NCBI GenBank assembly: GCA_927417275.1
Contig: CAKMJV010000033.1
Location: 33,573-97,572, forward strand
Direction: 5' to 3'
From: an uncultured Clostridia bacterium
Lineage (GTDB): Bacteria > Bacillota > Clostridia > Peptostreptococcales > Acidaminobacteraceae
DNA: 64,000 bases
Shown one piece after another: positions 16,171 through 25,565 of this stretch (within the stretch, counting starts at the first letter, position 1; each line of letters opens with the position of its first letter). The notes below the pieces were generated by a model. That model saw only the letters and a list, made by a program, of their open reading frames with translations. It did not search any database and was not told where the DNA came from. The translations under genes were made by a program, and so were the position numbers.

Positions 16171-17259
16171 ATGAATAATTTAAGATTGCAACGCGTACGT
16201 CATTTTATGGTTGAAGCGAGAATTGATCACCTTTTATTATCATCGCCAGATGCGATTTACTATTTGCTGGATGTATCATTTAATCCGGGAGAACGCATGT
16301 TGGTGCTATCGATTACACAGTCAGAAACTAAATTGATCATAAGCGCGCTTTTTCCGATTCAGCGTGATTTAGGCGTGGAAGTGATTCATTTTAATGATTC
16401 GCAAAATCCAATCGCGCTTTTAGCTGGCGATATTCGCGATGGCATAACGGTTGGGATCGATAAAAATTGGCCCAGTCATTTTCTATTACAACTCATGTCT
16501 CTAAAAAAAGAAGTACATTATATGGAAGGTTCTTTATGTATCGATCATGCGCGTTTGTGCAAGGATGATGAAGAAATTAAACGCATGAGAGAAGCCTCAA
16601 AAATAAATGACCAAGTCATCAGTGAAATCATAGAAATTATTAAAACAGAAGGTAAAAAGGGGAATTTAACAGAACGCGCACTTCAAAAGAAAGTCGTCGA
16701 AATAAACGAAAAACTTGGCGTTCATGAAATGTCATTCACACCCACGATTTGCTTTGGTGCCAATGGTGCACAGCCCCATCACGACACAGACGATACGATA
16801 TTAACAGAAAATCAAGCCATCGTCATAGATATAGGCGGACGAGCAAATGGGTATTGTTCAGATATGACGCGTAGTCTCTATTTTGGCACCCCATCAGAAA
16901 AATACAAGATGGTTTATGAACTGGTATTAAAAGCGAACTTAGCAGCCATAGAAGCCGTCAAGCCTGGCGTGCCATTAAGTGAGATTGATGCTGCGGCTCG
17001 ACGTGTCATTTCAGATGCAGGTTATGGTGAATATTTCACACATCGTACAGGGCATGGCATAGGGATCATGGTACATGAGTTTCCAGACGTAAGTGATCAA
17101 AGCAAAAGTATTTGTCAAGAAGGCATGATTTTCTCCATTGAGCCAGGGATTTATTTGTTAGATGCGTTTGGTGTGCGCATAGAAGACCTCGTATGTGTTA
17201 CGAGCAGTGGCTGTGAAGTATTAAATGCGTACCCAAAAGCCCTAATCAGTATTATGTAA
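16171..17259 (+). CDS. M24-family metallopeptidase (Xaa-Pro aminopeptidase/prolidase type)
   Basis: This 362-residue cytoplasmic enzyme should remove N-terminal residues next to proline or cleave Xaa-Pro dipeptides. The N-terminal creatinase-like domain spans about 1-130. The C-terminal pita-bread domain carries the dinuclear metal ligands: the aspartates in VIDIGGRANGYCSDMTRS, the histidine in HRTGHGIG, and the glutamates in SIEPGIY and VRIEDLV. All five expected ligands are present. The start has TAGGAG 12 nt upstream. It is probably monocistronic: a separate promoter precedes the next gene. Exact specificity cannot be read from sequence. Confidence 0.9.
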   Translation: MNNLRLQRVRHFMVEARIDHLLLSSPDAIYYLLDVSFNPGERMLVLSITQSETKLIISALFPIQRDLGVEVIHFNDSQNPIALLAGDIRDGITVGIDKNWPSHFLLQLMSLKKEVHYMEGSLCIDHARLCKDDEEIKRMREASKINDQVISEIIEIIKTEGKKGNLTERALQKKVVEINEKLGVHEMSFTPTICFGANGAQPHHDTDDTILTENQAIVIDIGGRANGYCSDMTRSLYFGTPSEKYKMVYELVLKANLAAIEAVKPGVPLSEIDAAARRVISDAGYGEYFTHRTGHGIGIMVHEFPDVSDQSKSICQEGMIFSIEPGIYLLDAFGVRIEDLVCVTSSGCEVLNAYPKALISIM

Positions 17260-17296
17260 TGTAATTGTAAAGTTTTTAAAAACGGTGTTTTTAATG

Positions 17297-17325
17297 TTGT
17301 AACGGTTGTTTAGATGTGTTAGAAT
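17297..17325 (+). promoter_or_regulatory. Sigma-A promoter of the YdjM-type gene
   Basis: TTGTAA (17297-17302), a 17-nt spacer and TAGAAT (17320-17325), 33 nt before the start codon at 17359. Confidence 0.6.
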
Positions 17326-17358
17326 GGTTGACATAAGATTATGACATAAGGAGAAATA

Positions 17359-18324
17359 ATGGACCCTATAACACACGGACTAGTAGGCGTTGCTTTATCC
17401 GCATTTTCTGGCAGCGCAGTATCCATGGATAACCCTTTAACCATGGGAGCAATGTTAGGTGCAATGTCACCCGATTTAGATTTTGTGATTCGAATTTTCA
17501 AAGATGATGCTGCTTATTTGGAACATCATAGAGGCGCTTCTCACACAATTCCATTTTTAATAGGATTTAGTGTCGTTATTACTGTTTTATTGTCTCAAAT
17601 GGGATTGGCTTCATTTAATTTTTTAACCACACTCATATGGACCTTTATTGGCGCCCTGTCACACACAGGTCTTGATATCCTAAATTCATATGGTGCAAAG
17701 TTGTTTAGAAAAAAATATAAAGTGAATATACTTACATTATATGATCCCGTGATTACACTCGTAGGTATCTTCTTAATTTTTAACGGTGAAAATACGCCGA
17801 TCCAGTTGTTTTTATCCGCTACATTTGTGACAGGTTACCTATATTTTAGGCACCGTAGTCGATTGCACGCCGTAAATTATTTAAGGGGCATATTCGAGCG
17901 GACGTATCAAAAGGTAGAGGTATTTGTTATGCCTTCACTAAAAGCCTTTTATAAATGGGATTTTGTGATTCACACCGCGACGCAAGATATGGTTGGTCAA
18001 TTTAACCCATGGTTTTATTTGTTTAAAAATGAAGCGTGTATAAGCATTAAGCAGACATTACAAACGGATGATCAAGTCTATATGGAAACGTTTAAAGCAT
18101 CTGCTGTGGGCATCATTTTTGCTGAATTTTCACCTAATGTGCATTTGACTGTGATTAAAGATGAAGAAAATGCGCAAATCATCCTCAAAGCAACGGATTT
18201 AAGGTATTTTTTCAAAGAAAACTTTTTGCATCATGCAACTTTGGTTTTAGATGAAAATCTTAATTACGTCTCTTCTTTTTTACATCCATATAAACTTAAT
18301 AAAATGATTCCTGTATACCAATAA
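17359..18324 (+). CDS. YdjM/YfhP-type membrane-bound metal-dependent hydrolase-like protein
   Basis: This 321-residue protein belongs to the family annotated as inner-membrane metal-dependent hydrolases. The hallmark N-terminus MDPITHGLVG and the motifs SPDLDFV and HHRGASHT (near 55-65), followed by LSHTGLDILNSYG, supply the conserved His/Asp residues thought to bind metal. About five membrane segments occupy the first 170 residues; the rest is a soluble domain. Members are involved in LexA-linked or envelope phenotypes in some species, but the reaction is not established. It has its own promoter and terminator, so it is transcribed alone. ATAAGGAG precedes the start. Confidence 0.85.
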   Translation: MDPITHGLVGVALSAFSGSAVSMDNPLTMGAMLGAMSPDLDFVIRIFKDDAAYLEHHRGASHTIPFLIGFSVVITVLLSQMGLASFNFLTTLIWTFIGALSHTGLDILNSYGAKLFRKKYKVNILTLYDPVITLVGIFLIFNGENTPIQLFLSATFVTGYLYFRHRSRLHAVNYLRGIFERTYQKVEVFVMPSLKAFYKWDFVIHTATQDMVGQFNPWFYLFKNEACISIKQTLQTDDQVYMETFKASAVGIIFAEFSPNVHLTVIKDEENAQIILKATDLRYFFKENFLHHATLVLDENLNYVSSFLHPYKLNKMIPVYQ

Positions 18325-18329
18325 TTAAT

Positions 18330-18380
18330 AGAGGCATCTTAGGTGATTAAATCATTTGAGACAGCCTCTTATTTTTTTTG
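18330..18380 (+). terminator. Terminator after the YdjM-type gene
   Basis: GAGGC / GCCTC (18331-18335 with 18364-18368) closes a 28-nt loop containing a smaller inverted repeat, followed by TTATTTTTTTT. Confidence 0.75.
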
Positions 18381-18401
18381 GTATAATAGCATCATACAAA
18401 T

Positions 18402-18427
18402 GGAACTTTTTTATAGACGGTTGCGTC
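18402..18427 (+). promoter_or_regulatory. Candidate autoregulated ECF-sigma promoter
   Basis: GGAAC (18402-18406), 17-nt spacer and CGTC (18424-18427), 35 nt before the sigma factor start. The -35/-10 pair resembles the GAAC...CGTC class of ECF promoters, and the same arrangement with identical spacing occurs at 15853-15878. A TATAAT at 18382-18387 could be part of a second, sigma-A promoter, but its -35 is poor. Confidence 0.6.
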
Positions 18428-18461
18428 AAAAGAGTATACCTTTCATGAGAGGAGTGGAAAA

Positions 18462-19025
18462 ATGGAATCAATGCTCATCGAAAAAAGCATCCAAGGTGAC
18501 GTTGCGAGCTTTGAAAAACTCATTGTTAAATACAATAGATATGTTTATAATATTGCATTTAGAATGATGGGCAATGAAGAAGATGCAAAGGACATGTCTC
18601 AAGAAGCACTAATAAAAGCGTTTAGGGCGATAAGCCAATTCAAAATGGAAGCCAATTTTTCTACATGGTTATACCGTATCACCATAAATACTTGCAAAGA
18701 TGAAATGAGAAAACGTAAAGAAAATGTACTTTCTTATGATGTTGAAGTAGCCGATGAGGGCACTTTAAAAGACATTATAGGAGATGACCGAGGGAATCCG
18801 ATTTTAATCTATGAAAAACTCGAGTTAAAAGAATCGATTGAAACGGCACTAAATGCGCTGTCAGAAGATAATAAATCAGTGATTGTTTTAAAAGACTTGT
18901 TGGGTTATTCCTACGAAGAAATCGGAGAAATACTTCAAATACCCATCGGAACGGTGAGGTCTAGACTCAACCGAAGTCGATCGGCACTGAAAAAAATATT
19001 ACAAATTCAACTTGCAGAAAATTAG
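18462..19025 (+). CDS. ECF-type RNA polymerase sigma factor (RpoE/SigW-like)
   Basis: This 187-residue group 4 sigma factor directs RNA polymerase to a stress regulon. Region 2 (FEKLIVKYNRYVYNIAFRMMGNEEDAKDMSQEALIKAFRAI) and region 4 (LLGYSYEEIGEILQIPIGTVRSRLNRSRSALKK) are both complete; regions 1 and 3 are absent, as expected. GAGAGGAGTGG precedes the start. The gene downstream encodes a zf-HC2 protein that is probably its anti-sigma factor. The ECF-type promoter candidate just upstream suggests autoregulation. Confidence 0.93.
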   Translation: MESMLIEKSIQGDVASFEKLIVKYNRYVYNIAFRMMGNEEDAKDMSQEALIKAFRAISQFKMEANFSTWLYRITINTCKDEMRKRKENVLSYDVEVADEGTLKDIIGDDRGNPILIYEKLELKESIETALNALSEDNKSVIVLKDLLGYSYEEIGEILQIPIGTVRSRLNRSRSALKKILQIQLAEN

Positions 19026-19040
19026 AAAGGAGTGACGTTG

Positions 19041-20303
19041 ATGAAATGTGAACAAGCAAGAGATTTAATGCATGCATTTGTAGATGATCAAGTGCAATCA
19101 AAAGAAATAGAAAAACTGAATCAACATATAGACTCCTGTGAATCATGCACAGTTGAATTTGAAGAAATCAAATATTTGGTTCAACTTATGGGAGAAATGG
19201 ATTTGAAAGCATTACCTAAAGGATTCGAAGAAGAATTACACGAAAAATTGGTTTTGGCAGCTCAAGATTTTGAAAAACCAAGTTGGTTTGATGTAATAAT
19301 CAAGAAACTAAAAACTTTTAAAATGAAGCGCATGTATTATGGCTTTGCAGCAGTACCAGTTATGATTATGATCGTCGTATTTGCTACTCGAGGTTTTAAT
19401 CCCTTGAAAGGTTCAATGGAAGAGTCGGCCATGGACGTTATGGAATATGGCATGCTTGAAGTAGAAACCGTCGCTGCAAGTTTAGATGCAAATGGTTTAC
19501 GTGCTAATTTCAGCGAAAGTGCTTTGCCTGCTGGAAGCATATCAACAGATGCAAAACCTAAATCTGAATCATTATCAGACTTAGAGAATACAGACCTCGA
19601 CTATCGTGAAGGTCGTCTCATCATCCAAAGTGCAAACCTAAGACTTGATTTAGAAAAATACGATGATGTCATCGCTCAAATTCATGAAATGGTGAATCAA
19701 ACAGGGGGATATATTGAAAGTGAGTCCACTTCCTTTAAATACTATAACTCTGATGAAGACAATTTAAAATATGGTTATTTAACATTACGTGTGCCTGCAG
19801 AGGGGTATGGTTCTATAATCACTTCTATCAAGTCACTTGGATTGGTGGTTAATGAATCAAATAACGCCTCAGACATAACAAAGATGTACCGTGATACGGC
19901 AGCTGAAATAGAGAACTTAAAAGTGACGGAAGCAAGATTTCGAGAAATTATGGCACAAGCAGTTGAAATAGAAGACATTTTAAACATAGAAAATGAGTTG
20001 ACACGACTAAGAGGTTCTATTTCAAATTACGAAAAACAGATTCAAGATTGGGAAGCGTTGGTAGACATGACGACTATATACGTCGAGCTCAATGAAGTTA
20101 AAAATTTAAAACCCGTCGTTGAACCGATTGATGATTCTTTGATTGGTAAAGCGATTGACGGTTTGATTGGTACAGTGAATCGCATTATACGTGGACTAGA
20201 AAACATGTTTATTTGGATCATTTCTGTATCGCCATATCTTATCGCTTTAGCAATAGCCGGTTTATTAGTAGGTAAGTTATATAAAAAGAGGAGGTTAAAA
20301 TAA
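19041..20303 (+). CDS. Probable anti-sigma factor fused to a DUF4349 domain
   Basis: This 420-residue membrane protein combines an N-terminal zinc-binding anti-sigma (zf-HC2) domain with an extracytoplasmic DUF4349 domain. Zinc ligands are Cys3, His29, Cys33 and Cys36. A membrane helix follows near 95-117 (YGFAAVPVMIMIVVFA), then a DUF4349 region from about 190 to 355 that includes a coiled coil (MYRDTAAEIENLKVTEARFREIMAQ), and a C-terminal membrane helix with a basic tail. The predicted topology puts the sigma-binding domain inside and DUF4349 outside, so DUF4349 may sense envelope conditions. ATG 19041 is 8 nt after AAAGGAG, 15 nt past the sigma gene. Confidence 0.85.
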   Translation: MKCEQARDLMHAFVDDQVQSKEIEKLNQHIDSCESCTVEFEEIKYLVQLMGEMDLKALPKGFEEELHEKLVLAAQDFEKPSWFDVIIKKLKTFKMKRMYYGFAAVPVMIMIVVFATRGFNPLKGSMEESAMDVMEYGMLEVETVAASLDANGLRANFSESALPAGSISTDAKPKSESLSDLENTDLDYREGRLIIQSANLRLDLEKYDDVIAQIHEMVNQTGGYIESESTSFKYYNSDEDNLKYGYLTLRVPAEGYGSIITSIKSLGLVVNESNNASDITKMYRDTAAEIENLKVTEARFREIMAQAVEIEDILNIENELTRLRGSISNYEKQIQDWEALVDMTTIYVELNEVKNLKPVVEPIDDSLIGKAIDGLIGTVNRIIRGLENMFIWIISVSPYLIALAIAGLLVGKLYKKRRLK

Positions 20304-21043
20304 TGAAAAATAAATTAATGGCAGGATTATCATTTGTAATGGTACTTGTACTTATGGTAGGCGTAATAGCATCTGTGAACCCATCCACAGTGTCTATGGC
20401 AGATGTAACGGGAACGGATCCTAAACTTGTTACTGTAAGTGGAGAAGGCAAAATCGTCGTAACACCAGATTTAGCATATATAGACATCGGTGTACAAACT
20501 AAAAACAAAGATGCAGCAATCGCTCAACAAGAAAATGCAAAACTTATGGAAGCGGTTATAGCAGCCATAAAAGCAAAAGGCATTAAAACTGAGGATATTA
20601 AAACGACTGGGTATTCACTTTATCAAACATATGACTATTATGCAGATAAGCAAGGTGACCCGTATTATCTAGCAAACAACACTGTAAATGTCAAAGTAAA
20701 TGACATTAAACTTGTTGGATCACTCATTGACACAGCAACAAAAGCAGGCGCAAATTCAATTAATAGTATTCGATTTACGATTAAAGACGATAGTCAATAC
20801 TATCAAGAGGCACTAAAACTTGCGATGAATAATGCAAAAGGAAAAGCTACAGCGATTATGACTACATTCTCAAAAGTGCCTGGCGTTCCTTACAGTGTTT
20901 CAGAATCTAGTTATGGTGGCGGCATCATTTATGATTATGGTGTAACAAAAGCCATGGGTGATCAAGCGATGGAAGCATCAACCCCTATAGAAGTCGGCGA
21001 GTTAACCATCACTGCAAATGTAAGTGTATCTTACGATTATTAA
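20303..21043 (+). CDS. Secreted SIMPL-domain (DUF541) protein
   Basis: This 246-residue exported protein has an N-terminal signal peptide or membrane anchor (about residues 4-32). It is followed by a complete SIMPL/DUF541 domain, recognisable from VTVSGEGKIVVTPDLAYIDIGV and a C-terminal EVGELTITANVSVSYDY strand. SIMPL proteins sit at the cell envelope and are linked to oxidative or envelope stress, but their biochemistry is unresolved. Its ATG shares one base with the stop of the anti-sigma gene and GAGGAGG precedes it, so it belongs to the ECF operon. A perfect terminator follows. Confidence 0.88.
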   Translation: MKNKLMAGLSFVMVLVLMVGVIASVNPSTVSMADVTGTDPKLVTVSGEGKIVVTPDLAYIDIGVQTKNKDAAIAQQENAKLMEAVIAAIKAKGIKTEDIKTTGYSLYQTYDYYADKQGDPYYLANNTVNVKVNDIKLVGSLIDTATKAGANSINSIRFTIKDDSQYYQEALKLAMNNAKGKATAIMTTFSKVPGVPYSVSESSYGGGIIYDYGVTKAMGDQAMEASTPIEVGELTITANVSVSYDY

Positions 21044-21061
21044 AATAAAAATATATTAATC

Positions 21062-21096
21062 AGTCTCACGGTGTAAATCATACCGTGAGACTTTTT
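21062..21096 (+). terminator. Terminator of the ECF sigma operon
   Basis: An 11-bp perfect stem AGTCTCACGGT / ACCGTGAGACT (21062-21072 with 21082-21092) followed by TTTTT. Confidence 0.92.
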
Positions 21097-21158
21097 ATAT
21101 TTAGACGTCCTGTGTTATAATAATGTGAAGTACAGTATAGGTTTATAAAGGAGTCGAG

Positions 21159-23789
21159 ATGAAAGAGCGTATAGTAATAGTAGATGGCAACAGTTTAATC
21201 AATAGAGCGTATTTCGCTATGTCAGAACTCAAAAATTCTAAGGGATTATATACAGGTGGCATCCACGGTTTAACTTCTATGGTTTTGAGTTTAATAGAAT
21301 CTTTTGACCCAAAGTATTTTTGTGTTGCATTTGATATGAAAGGACCGACGTTTAGACATCTTACTTATGATGCATATAAAGGCACGCGCAAAGGGATGCC
21401 CGATGAGTTGGCGATGCAGATGCCCGTGGTAAAGGAAATCTTAGATGTTTTAAGAATTCCTCGTATTGAATTATCAGGATTTGAAGCAGATGATTTAATC
21501 GGCACGGTTGCAAAAAATGCGATTGACTTAGGCATAGAAGCAAATGTCATTACGGGTGATAAAGACGCATTGCAATTGGTTGCGATGGGGGTAAAAGTTC
21601 ATATAACTAAAAAAGGCATTACGAATTTACAAGCCTATGATGAATTTGCTGTTTTCGAAGAATTGGGCGTTCATGCCAATCAGGTTATTGATTATAAAGG
21701 CTTGAGTGGCGATGCTTCTGATAATATTCCTGGAATTCCAAGTATTGGACCAAAGACAGCTGCCAAATTATTAGCGACATTTGGTACAGTTGAGTCCCTC
21801 ATAGAAAGATCAGATGAAATAGAGAATAAGCGCATTAGGGGACTCGTGGATGAATTTGCTGAGCAAGCATTGTTATCCAAACGGTTAGCGACGATTGTTA
21901 CAGAAGTACCCGTCGATTTTGATTTTTCTTTTTTAGAACTGTCGGAACCCAATTTGGAAGAAGCTGTTGCTGCGTTTAAGCATTATGAACTGAATCAATT
22001 GTTAAGTCGATTAAAAGTTAAAACAGAAACCACTTCAAAAGTTGAAACGGTTTCCTATTTAAATAGTAAACAGCTCTTGGAAATGCTTAATGGGTCCAAT
22101 GGTTTTGCTTTCAAGTTGTTTTACGAGCGCATAGGCATACAGAAAAACACATTAATGGGCGCAGCATTTTTTGTGAACGATGGGTTCTATTTGCTTGAGA
22201 ACCTAGAGGGCCTTATCGATTTAAAAGAAGTATTTGAAAGCATACGTATTTCTAAGTATGGCTATGATGTTAAAAAAGAATATTTATACCTTATGCAAAT
22301 GGGGATCGATCTTAATGGCATGATGTTTGATGGCTATATTGCCGCATATCTAATAGATCCAGCACGTCGAACATATGATTTAGCGGATTTGGTTTTTGAA
22401 CATCAAGCTTTAAAAATCACATCAGAAGAGGACTTGTTAGGTAAAGGTGCTAAGAAAGTAAAACTTTCTGATGTAAGTAATGAGACCTTTACTCAGTATA
22501 TGTTGTCTCAAATGCGTGCGATTGTCGCATTAAAAAGTCACTACGAACCCATTTTAGAAAAGATGAATTTGAAGCGCTTGCTACACACGGTTGAGATGCC
22601 GCTGGTAAAAATACTCGCTGATATAGAGTTTACAGGTTTCAAAGTAGATGTGTCTCAAGTAGATCTCATAGATGCTCAATTGATTCAGAAAATCGATGAG
22701 ATGGAGACCAGTATCTACGAAATGGCTGGTGAATCATTTAATATCAACTCTCCCAAACAATTAGGTGTTATTTTGTTTGATAAGTTGGCATTGCCAAGTG
22801 GTAAAAAAACAAAGACGGGTTATTCAACTGGCCATGATGTGTTAGAAAAACTTATGAATAAACACCCGATCGTAAATGAAATTATAGAATACAGAATGTA
22901 CACGAAGTTAAAGTCCACTTATATTGATGGACTGAGAGTGGTTATAGATCCTGACTCTCATCGGGTTCATACATCGCTCAATCAAACGGTTACGGTTACA
23001 GGACGTTTAAGTTCTACAGAACCCAATCTACAAAATATTCCGATTCGCTTGCCTTATGGCCGAAAAGTAAGAAGATTTTTTATAGCAGATGAAGGCTGCA
23101 TCCTTTTGGATGCCGATTATTCACAGATTGAGTTAAGAGTTTTGGCACATCTATCTAAAGATGAAAAACTGGTGGAAGCATTTAAAAATGATTTGGATAT
23201 TCACACTTTAACCGCCTCACAAGTCTTTCATATAAAAGAAGAAGAAGTCACATCGCTTCAAAGAAGTAGGGCCAAAGAGGTTAACTTCGGAATCGTATAC
23301 GGTATGGGTGACTTCGGTTTATCAGAAAGCCTTGATATTTCGAGAAAAGATGCAAAAACGTATATTGAAAACTATTTTATGAGTTATCCAAAAGTAAAAA
23401 CTTTCATGGATGAAATTATCGAAAATTGTAAAGAAGATGGATATGTTGAAACCATTCTAAACAGAAGAAGAACGGTTGACGACATCAACCACAGTAATTT
23501 TATGATGCGATCTGCTGCAGAACGCATCGCCAGAAATACGCCGATACAAGGCAGTGCTGCAGATATTATTAAGCTCGCTATGATCAAAGTTTATCAAGCA
23601 TTAAAAGCCGGTAACTATCGTTCAAAACTCATTCTTCAGGTACACGATGAGTTGATATTAAATGTGCCGTTTGAAGAGTTAGAAGCGATAAAGGATTTGC
23701 TAAAAGTGTGCATGGAAGAAGCATATGCGCTTTGTGTGCCCCTTAAAATAGATATGAATATAGGAGCGAGTTGGTATGATGCCAAATAG
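21159..23789 (+). CDS. polA: DNA polymerase I
   Basis: This 876-residue repair and Okazaki-fragment-processing polymerase has three domains. The 5'-3' nuclease spans about 1-290 (GFEADDLIGT, VTGDKDALQLV, and the helix-hairpin-helix SGDASDNIPGIPSIGPKTAAKLL). A central 3'-5' exonuclease-like domain of about 300-460 lacks the catalytic acidic pattern, so proofreading is probably absent, as in Bacillus polymerase I. The polymerase domain contains DADYSQIELRVLAH, RSRAKEVNFGIVYG and QVHDELI. GGAG precedes the start. It overlaps coaE by 14 nt, so the two are co-transcribed. Confidence 0.96.
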   Translation: MKERIVIVDGNSLINRAYFAMSELKNSKGLYTGGIHGLTSMVLSLIESFDPKYFCVAFDMKGPTFRHLTYDAYKGTRKGMPDELAMQMPVVKEILDVLRIPRIELSGFEADDLIGTVAKNAIDLGIEANVITGDKDALQLVAMGVKVHITKKGITNLQAYDEFAVFEELGVHANQVIDYKGLSGDASDNIPGIPSIGPKTAAKLLATFGTVESLIERSDEIENKRIRGLVDEFAEQALLSKRLATIVTEVPVDFDFSFLELSEPNLEEAVAAFKHYELNQLLSRLKVKTETTSKVETVSYLNSKQLLEMLNGSNGFAFKLFYERIGIQKNTLMGAAFFVNDGFYLLENLEGLIDLKEVFESIRISKYGYDVKKEYLYLMQMGIDLNGMMFDGYIAAYLIDPARRTYDLADLVFEHQALKITSEEDLLGKGAKKVKLSDVSNETFTQYMLSQMRAIVALKSHYEPILEKMNLKRLLHTVEMPLVKILADIEFTGFKVDVSQVDLIDAQLIQKIDEMETSIYEMAGESFNINSPKQLGVILFDKLALPSGKKTKTGYSTGHDVLEKLMNKHPIVNEIIEYRMYTKLKSTYIDGLRVVIDPDSHRVHTSLNQTVTVTGRLSSTEPNLQNIPIRLPYGRKVRRFFIADEGCILLDADYSQIELRVLAHLSKDEKLVEAFKNDLDIHTLTASQVFHIKEEEVTSLQRSRAKEVNFGIVYGMGDFGLSESLDISRKDAKTYIENYFMSYPKVKTFMDEIIENCKEDGYVETILNRRRTVDDINHSNFMMRSAAERIARNTPIQGSAADIIKLAMIKVYQALKAGNYRSKLILQVHDELILNVPFEELEAIKDLLKVCMEEAYALCVPLKIDMNIGASWYDAK

Positions 23790-24402
23790 TAGCCCCTATA
23801 AAGTGGGCATAACAGGTGGTATAGGTTCTGGTAAAAGTGTGATGACAAAGTATTTGATTCGTAAAGGTTACAAGGTAATCGATGCAGATCAAATTGCAAG
23901 AGAGGTTGTTGAACCGGGTAAAAAGGGTTTAAGTAGCATCGTTGAGTCCTTTGGATCTGATTTGTTAACTGAAAGCGGTACTTTAAATCGCGAAAAGTTG
24001 GGTCGACTTATATTTGATGATCAAGAAGCGCGTTTTCGACTAAATGCGATACTACATCCACTCATAAAAGATGAAATCGCAAGTCAGATCCAAGCATTAG
24101 GAACGGATGGTCTCGTTTTTGTTGATGTGCCTTTACTGTTTGAAACAAACAGTCAGGCGCAATACGATGAAACGGTTTTAGTATATGCCACAGAAGACAT
24201 CTGTTTAGAACGTATCGTCAAAAGAGATGAAATATCACACGAACTCGCCTATAAGAAGATTAATGCACAAATAGCGATCGATGATAAAGTCAAATTAGCA
24301 ACGTATGTCATCGATAATTCAAAATCCTTAGATGCGTTTTATCGTGCGGTGGATTTGTATTTATCGGCATTAGAATCTCGACAAATAAATAACGAACGTT
24401 GA
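23776..24402 (+). CDS. coaE: Dephospho-CoA kinase
   Basis: This 208-residue cytoplasmic kinase performs the last step of coenzyme A synthesis by phosphorylating the ribose 3'-hydroxyl of dephospho-CoA. The P-loop GGIGSGKS is at about 14-21, followed by DADQIAREVVEPG and LHPLI and the lid region typical of the family. The frame starts 14 nt inside polA; AGGAG lies 9 nt before ATG 23776, and a second ATG follows immediately. The polA-coaE order is common in Firmicutes. Confidence 0.94.
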   Translation: MMPNSSPYKVGITGGIGSGKSVMTKYLIRKGYKVIDADQIAREVVEPGKKGLSSIVESFGSDLLTESGTLNREKLGRLIFDDQEARFRLNAILHPLIKDEIASQIQALGTDGLVFVDVPLLFETNSQAQYDETVLVYATEDICLERIVKRDEISHELAYKKINAQIAIDDKVKLATYVIDNSKSLDAFYRAVDLYLSALESRQINNER

Positions 24403-24460
24403 ATATGTTCATTTATTAATTTATAATGAAATGGACTATTATTAGGAAGGAAGAATCCAA

Positions 24461-25501
24461 ATGAAACAGTTAGACAGTATGGTGGATATCAAAGACATAA
24501 CCATAAGCGCTGATCGATTAATGCATAGTGCAACACATGATGAAATATTAAAGGGTCATACTACCGATATTTATTTTTTAAGAACGTTAGACATTTTAAA
24601 AGATTTAGAACTTGATTCAACTGAAGTTGTCGCGGAGATTTTTCCAAGAAAACCTGGTGTACTTGCCGGGATAAAAGAAGCTATAAATTTGTTAGAGGGT
24701 CGTGGTTTAGAAATTTGGGCTGTTGATGAAGGTGAGACTTTTGAAACGAAGGAAACCATCATGCGTATAAAAGGCAAGTATAAAGATTTTGCGATTTTTG
24801 AAACCACGTTGCTGGGTATGATGGCGAGTGCATCAGGCTGGGCAACCGCATCGCGTATCGTAAAAGAAGCTTGTGGCGATAAATTCTTTTTATGCTTTGG
24901 CGCACGTCATGTGCATCCTGCAGTAGCACCTGTTATGGAACGTGCTGCAATTATAGGTGGCGCAGGTGGTGTTAGTTGTATATTAGCTGCAAAATTAAGT
25001 GGCATTGAACCTTCTGGTACAGTACCGCATAGTGCGATGCTCGTTGCTGGCGATACATTACCCGTTGCATTGACATACGATAAAATATCGGATCCAAGTC
25101 ATAACCGTATAATTTTAGTAGATACGTTTAAAGACGAGGTAGAAGAGGCGATACGTATCGCAAAAGCCTTAAAAGGAAAACTTTACGGCGTGAGATTGGA
25201 TACACCAAGTGAACGTGGTGGTGTAACCAGTGGGCTGGTTAAAGAAATGCGTGCGAAATTAGACCTAGAAGGACTCTCAGAGGTTAAAATATTTGTTTCA
25301 GGTGGACTTACGCCTGAAAAAATAAAAACGCTTATAGAGGCTGGCGCAGATGCATTTGGTGTGGGAAGTTTTATATCAGCAGCGTCGCCAATAGACATGA
25401 CCATGGACATAAAAATGGTGAATGGAAAAGCGGTTGCAAAAAGAGGAAGAATTCCAGGTTTGGTTGAAAACTCTAAATTGAAAATCGTTAAGTCGTTATA
25501 G
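24461..25501 (+). CDS. Nicotinate phosphoribosyltransferase
   Basis: This 346-residue enzyme makes nicotinate mononucleotide from nicotinate and PRPP in the Preiss-Handler NAD salvage route. Recognition rests on the N-terminal TDIYFLRTLDIL segment, the FGARHVHPAVAPVMERAAIIGGAGG signature around 145-170, GTVPHSAML and the C-terminal barrel sequence VSGGLTPEKIKTLIEAGADAFGVGS. It is shorter than the classical 400-500-residue PncB, matching the short type found in several anaerobes and archaea. AGGAAGG precedes the start. A bidirectional terminator follows. Confidence 0.9.
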   Translation: MKQLDSMVDIKDITISADRLMHSATHDEILKGHTTDIYFLRTLDILKDLELDSTEVVAEIFPRKPGVLAGIKEAINLLEGRGLEIWAVDEGETFETKETIMRIKGKYKDFAIFETTLLGMMASASGWATASRIVKEACGDKFFLCFGARHVHPAVAPVMERAAIIGGAGGVSCILAAKLSGIEPSGTVPHSAMLVAGDTLPVALTYDKISDPSHNRIILVDTFKDEVEEAIRIAKALKGKLYGVRLDTPSERGGVTSGLVKEMRAKLDLEGLSEVKIFVSGGLTPEKIKTLIEAGADAFGVGSFISAASPIDMTMDIKMVNGKAVAKRGRIPGLVENSKLKIVKSL

Positions 25502-25513
25502 AATCACATAAAA

Positions 25514-25560
25514 AAATAAGCCTTGTAAATGATTATCAAATCAATTTACAAGGCTTATTT
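25514..25560. terminator. Bidirectional terminator between nicotinate phosphoribosyltransferase gene and tRNA-Leu
   Basis: A 17-bp perfect inverted repeat (25514-25530 with 25544-25560) around a 13-nt loop, with A/T-rich flanks. It serves the plus-strand gene and the minus-strand tRNA, whose 3' end is 6 nt away. Confidence 0.88.
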
Positions 25561-25565
25561 CATTT

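Noticed and set aside
21086..21111. GAGAC...CGTC upstream of polA as a third ECF promoter
   Set aside because: The spacing is 14 rather than 17 nt, the -35 differs from GGAAC, and it overlaps the preceding terminator.
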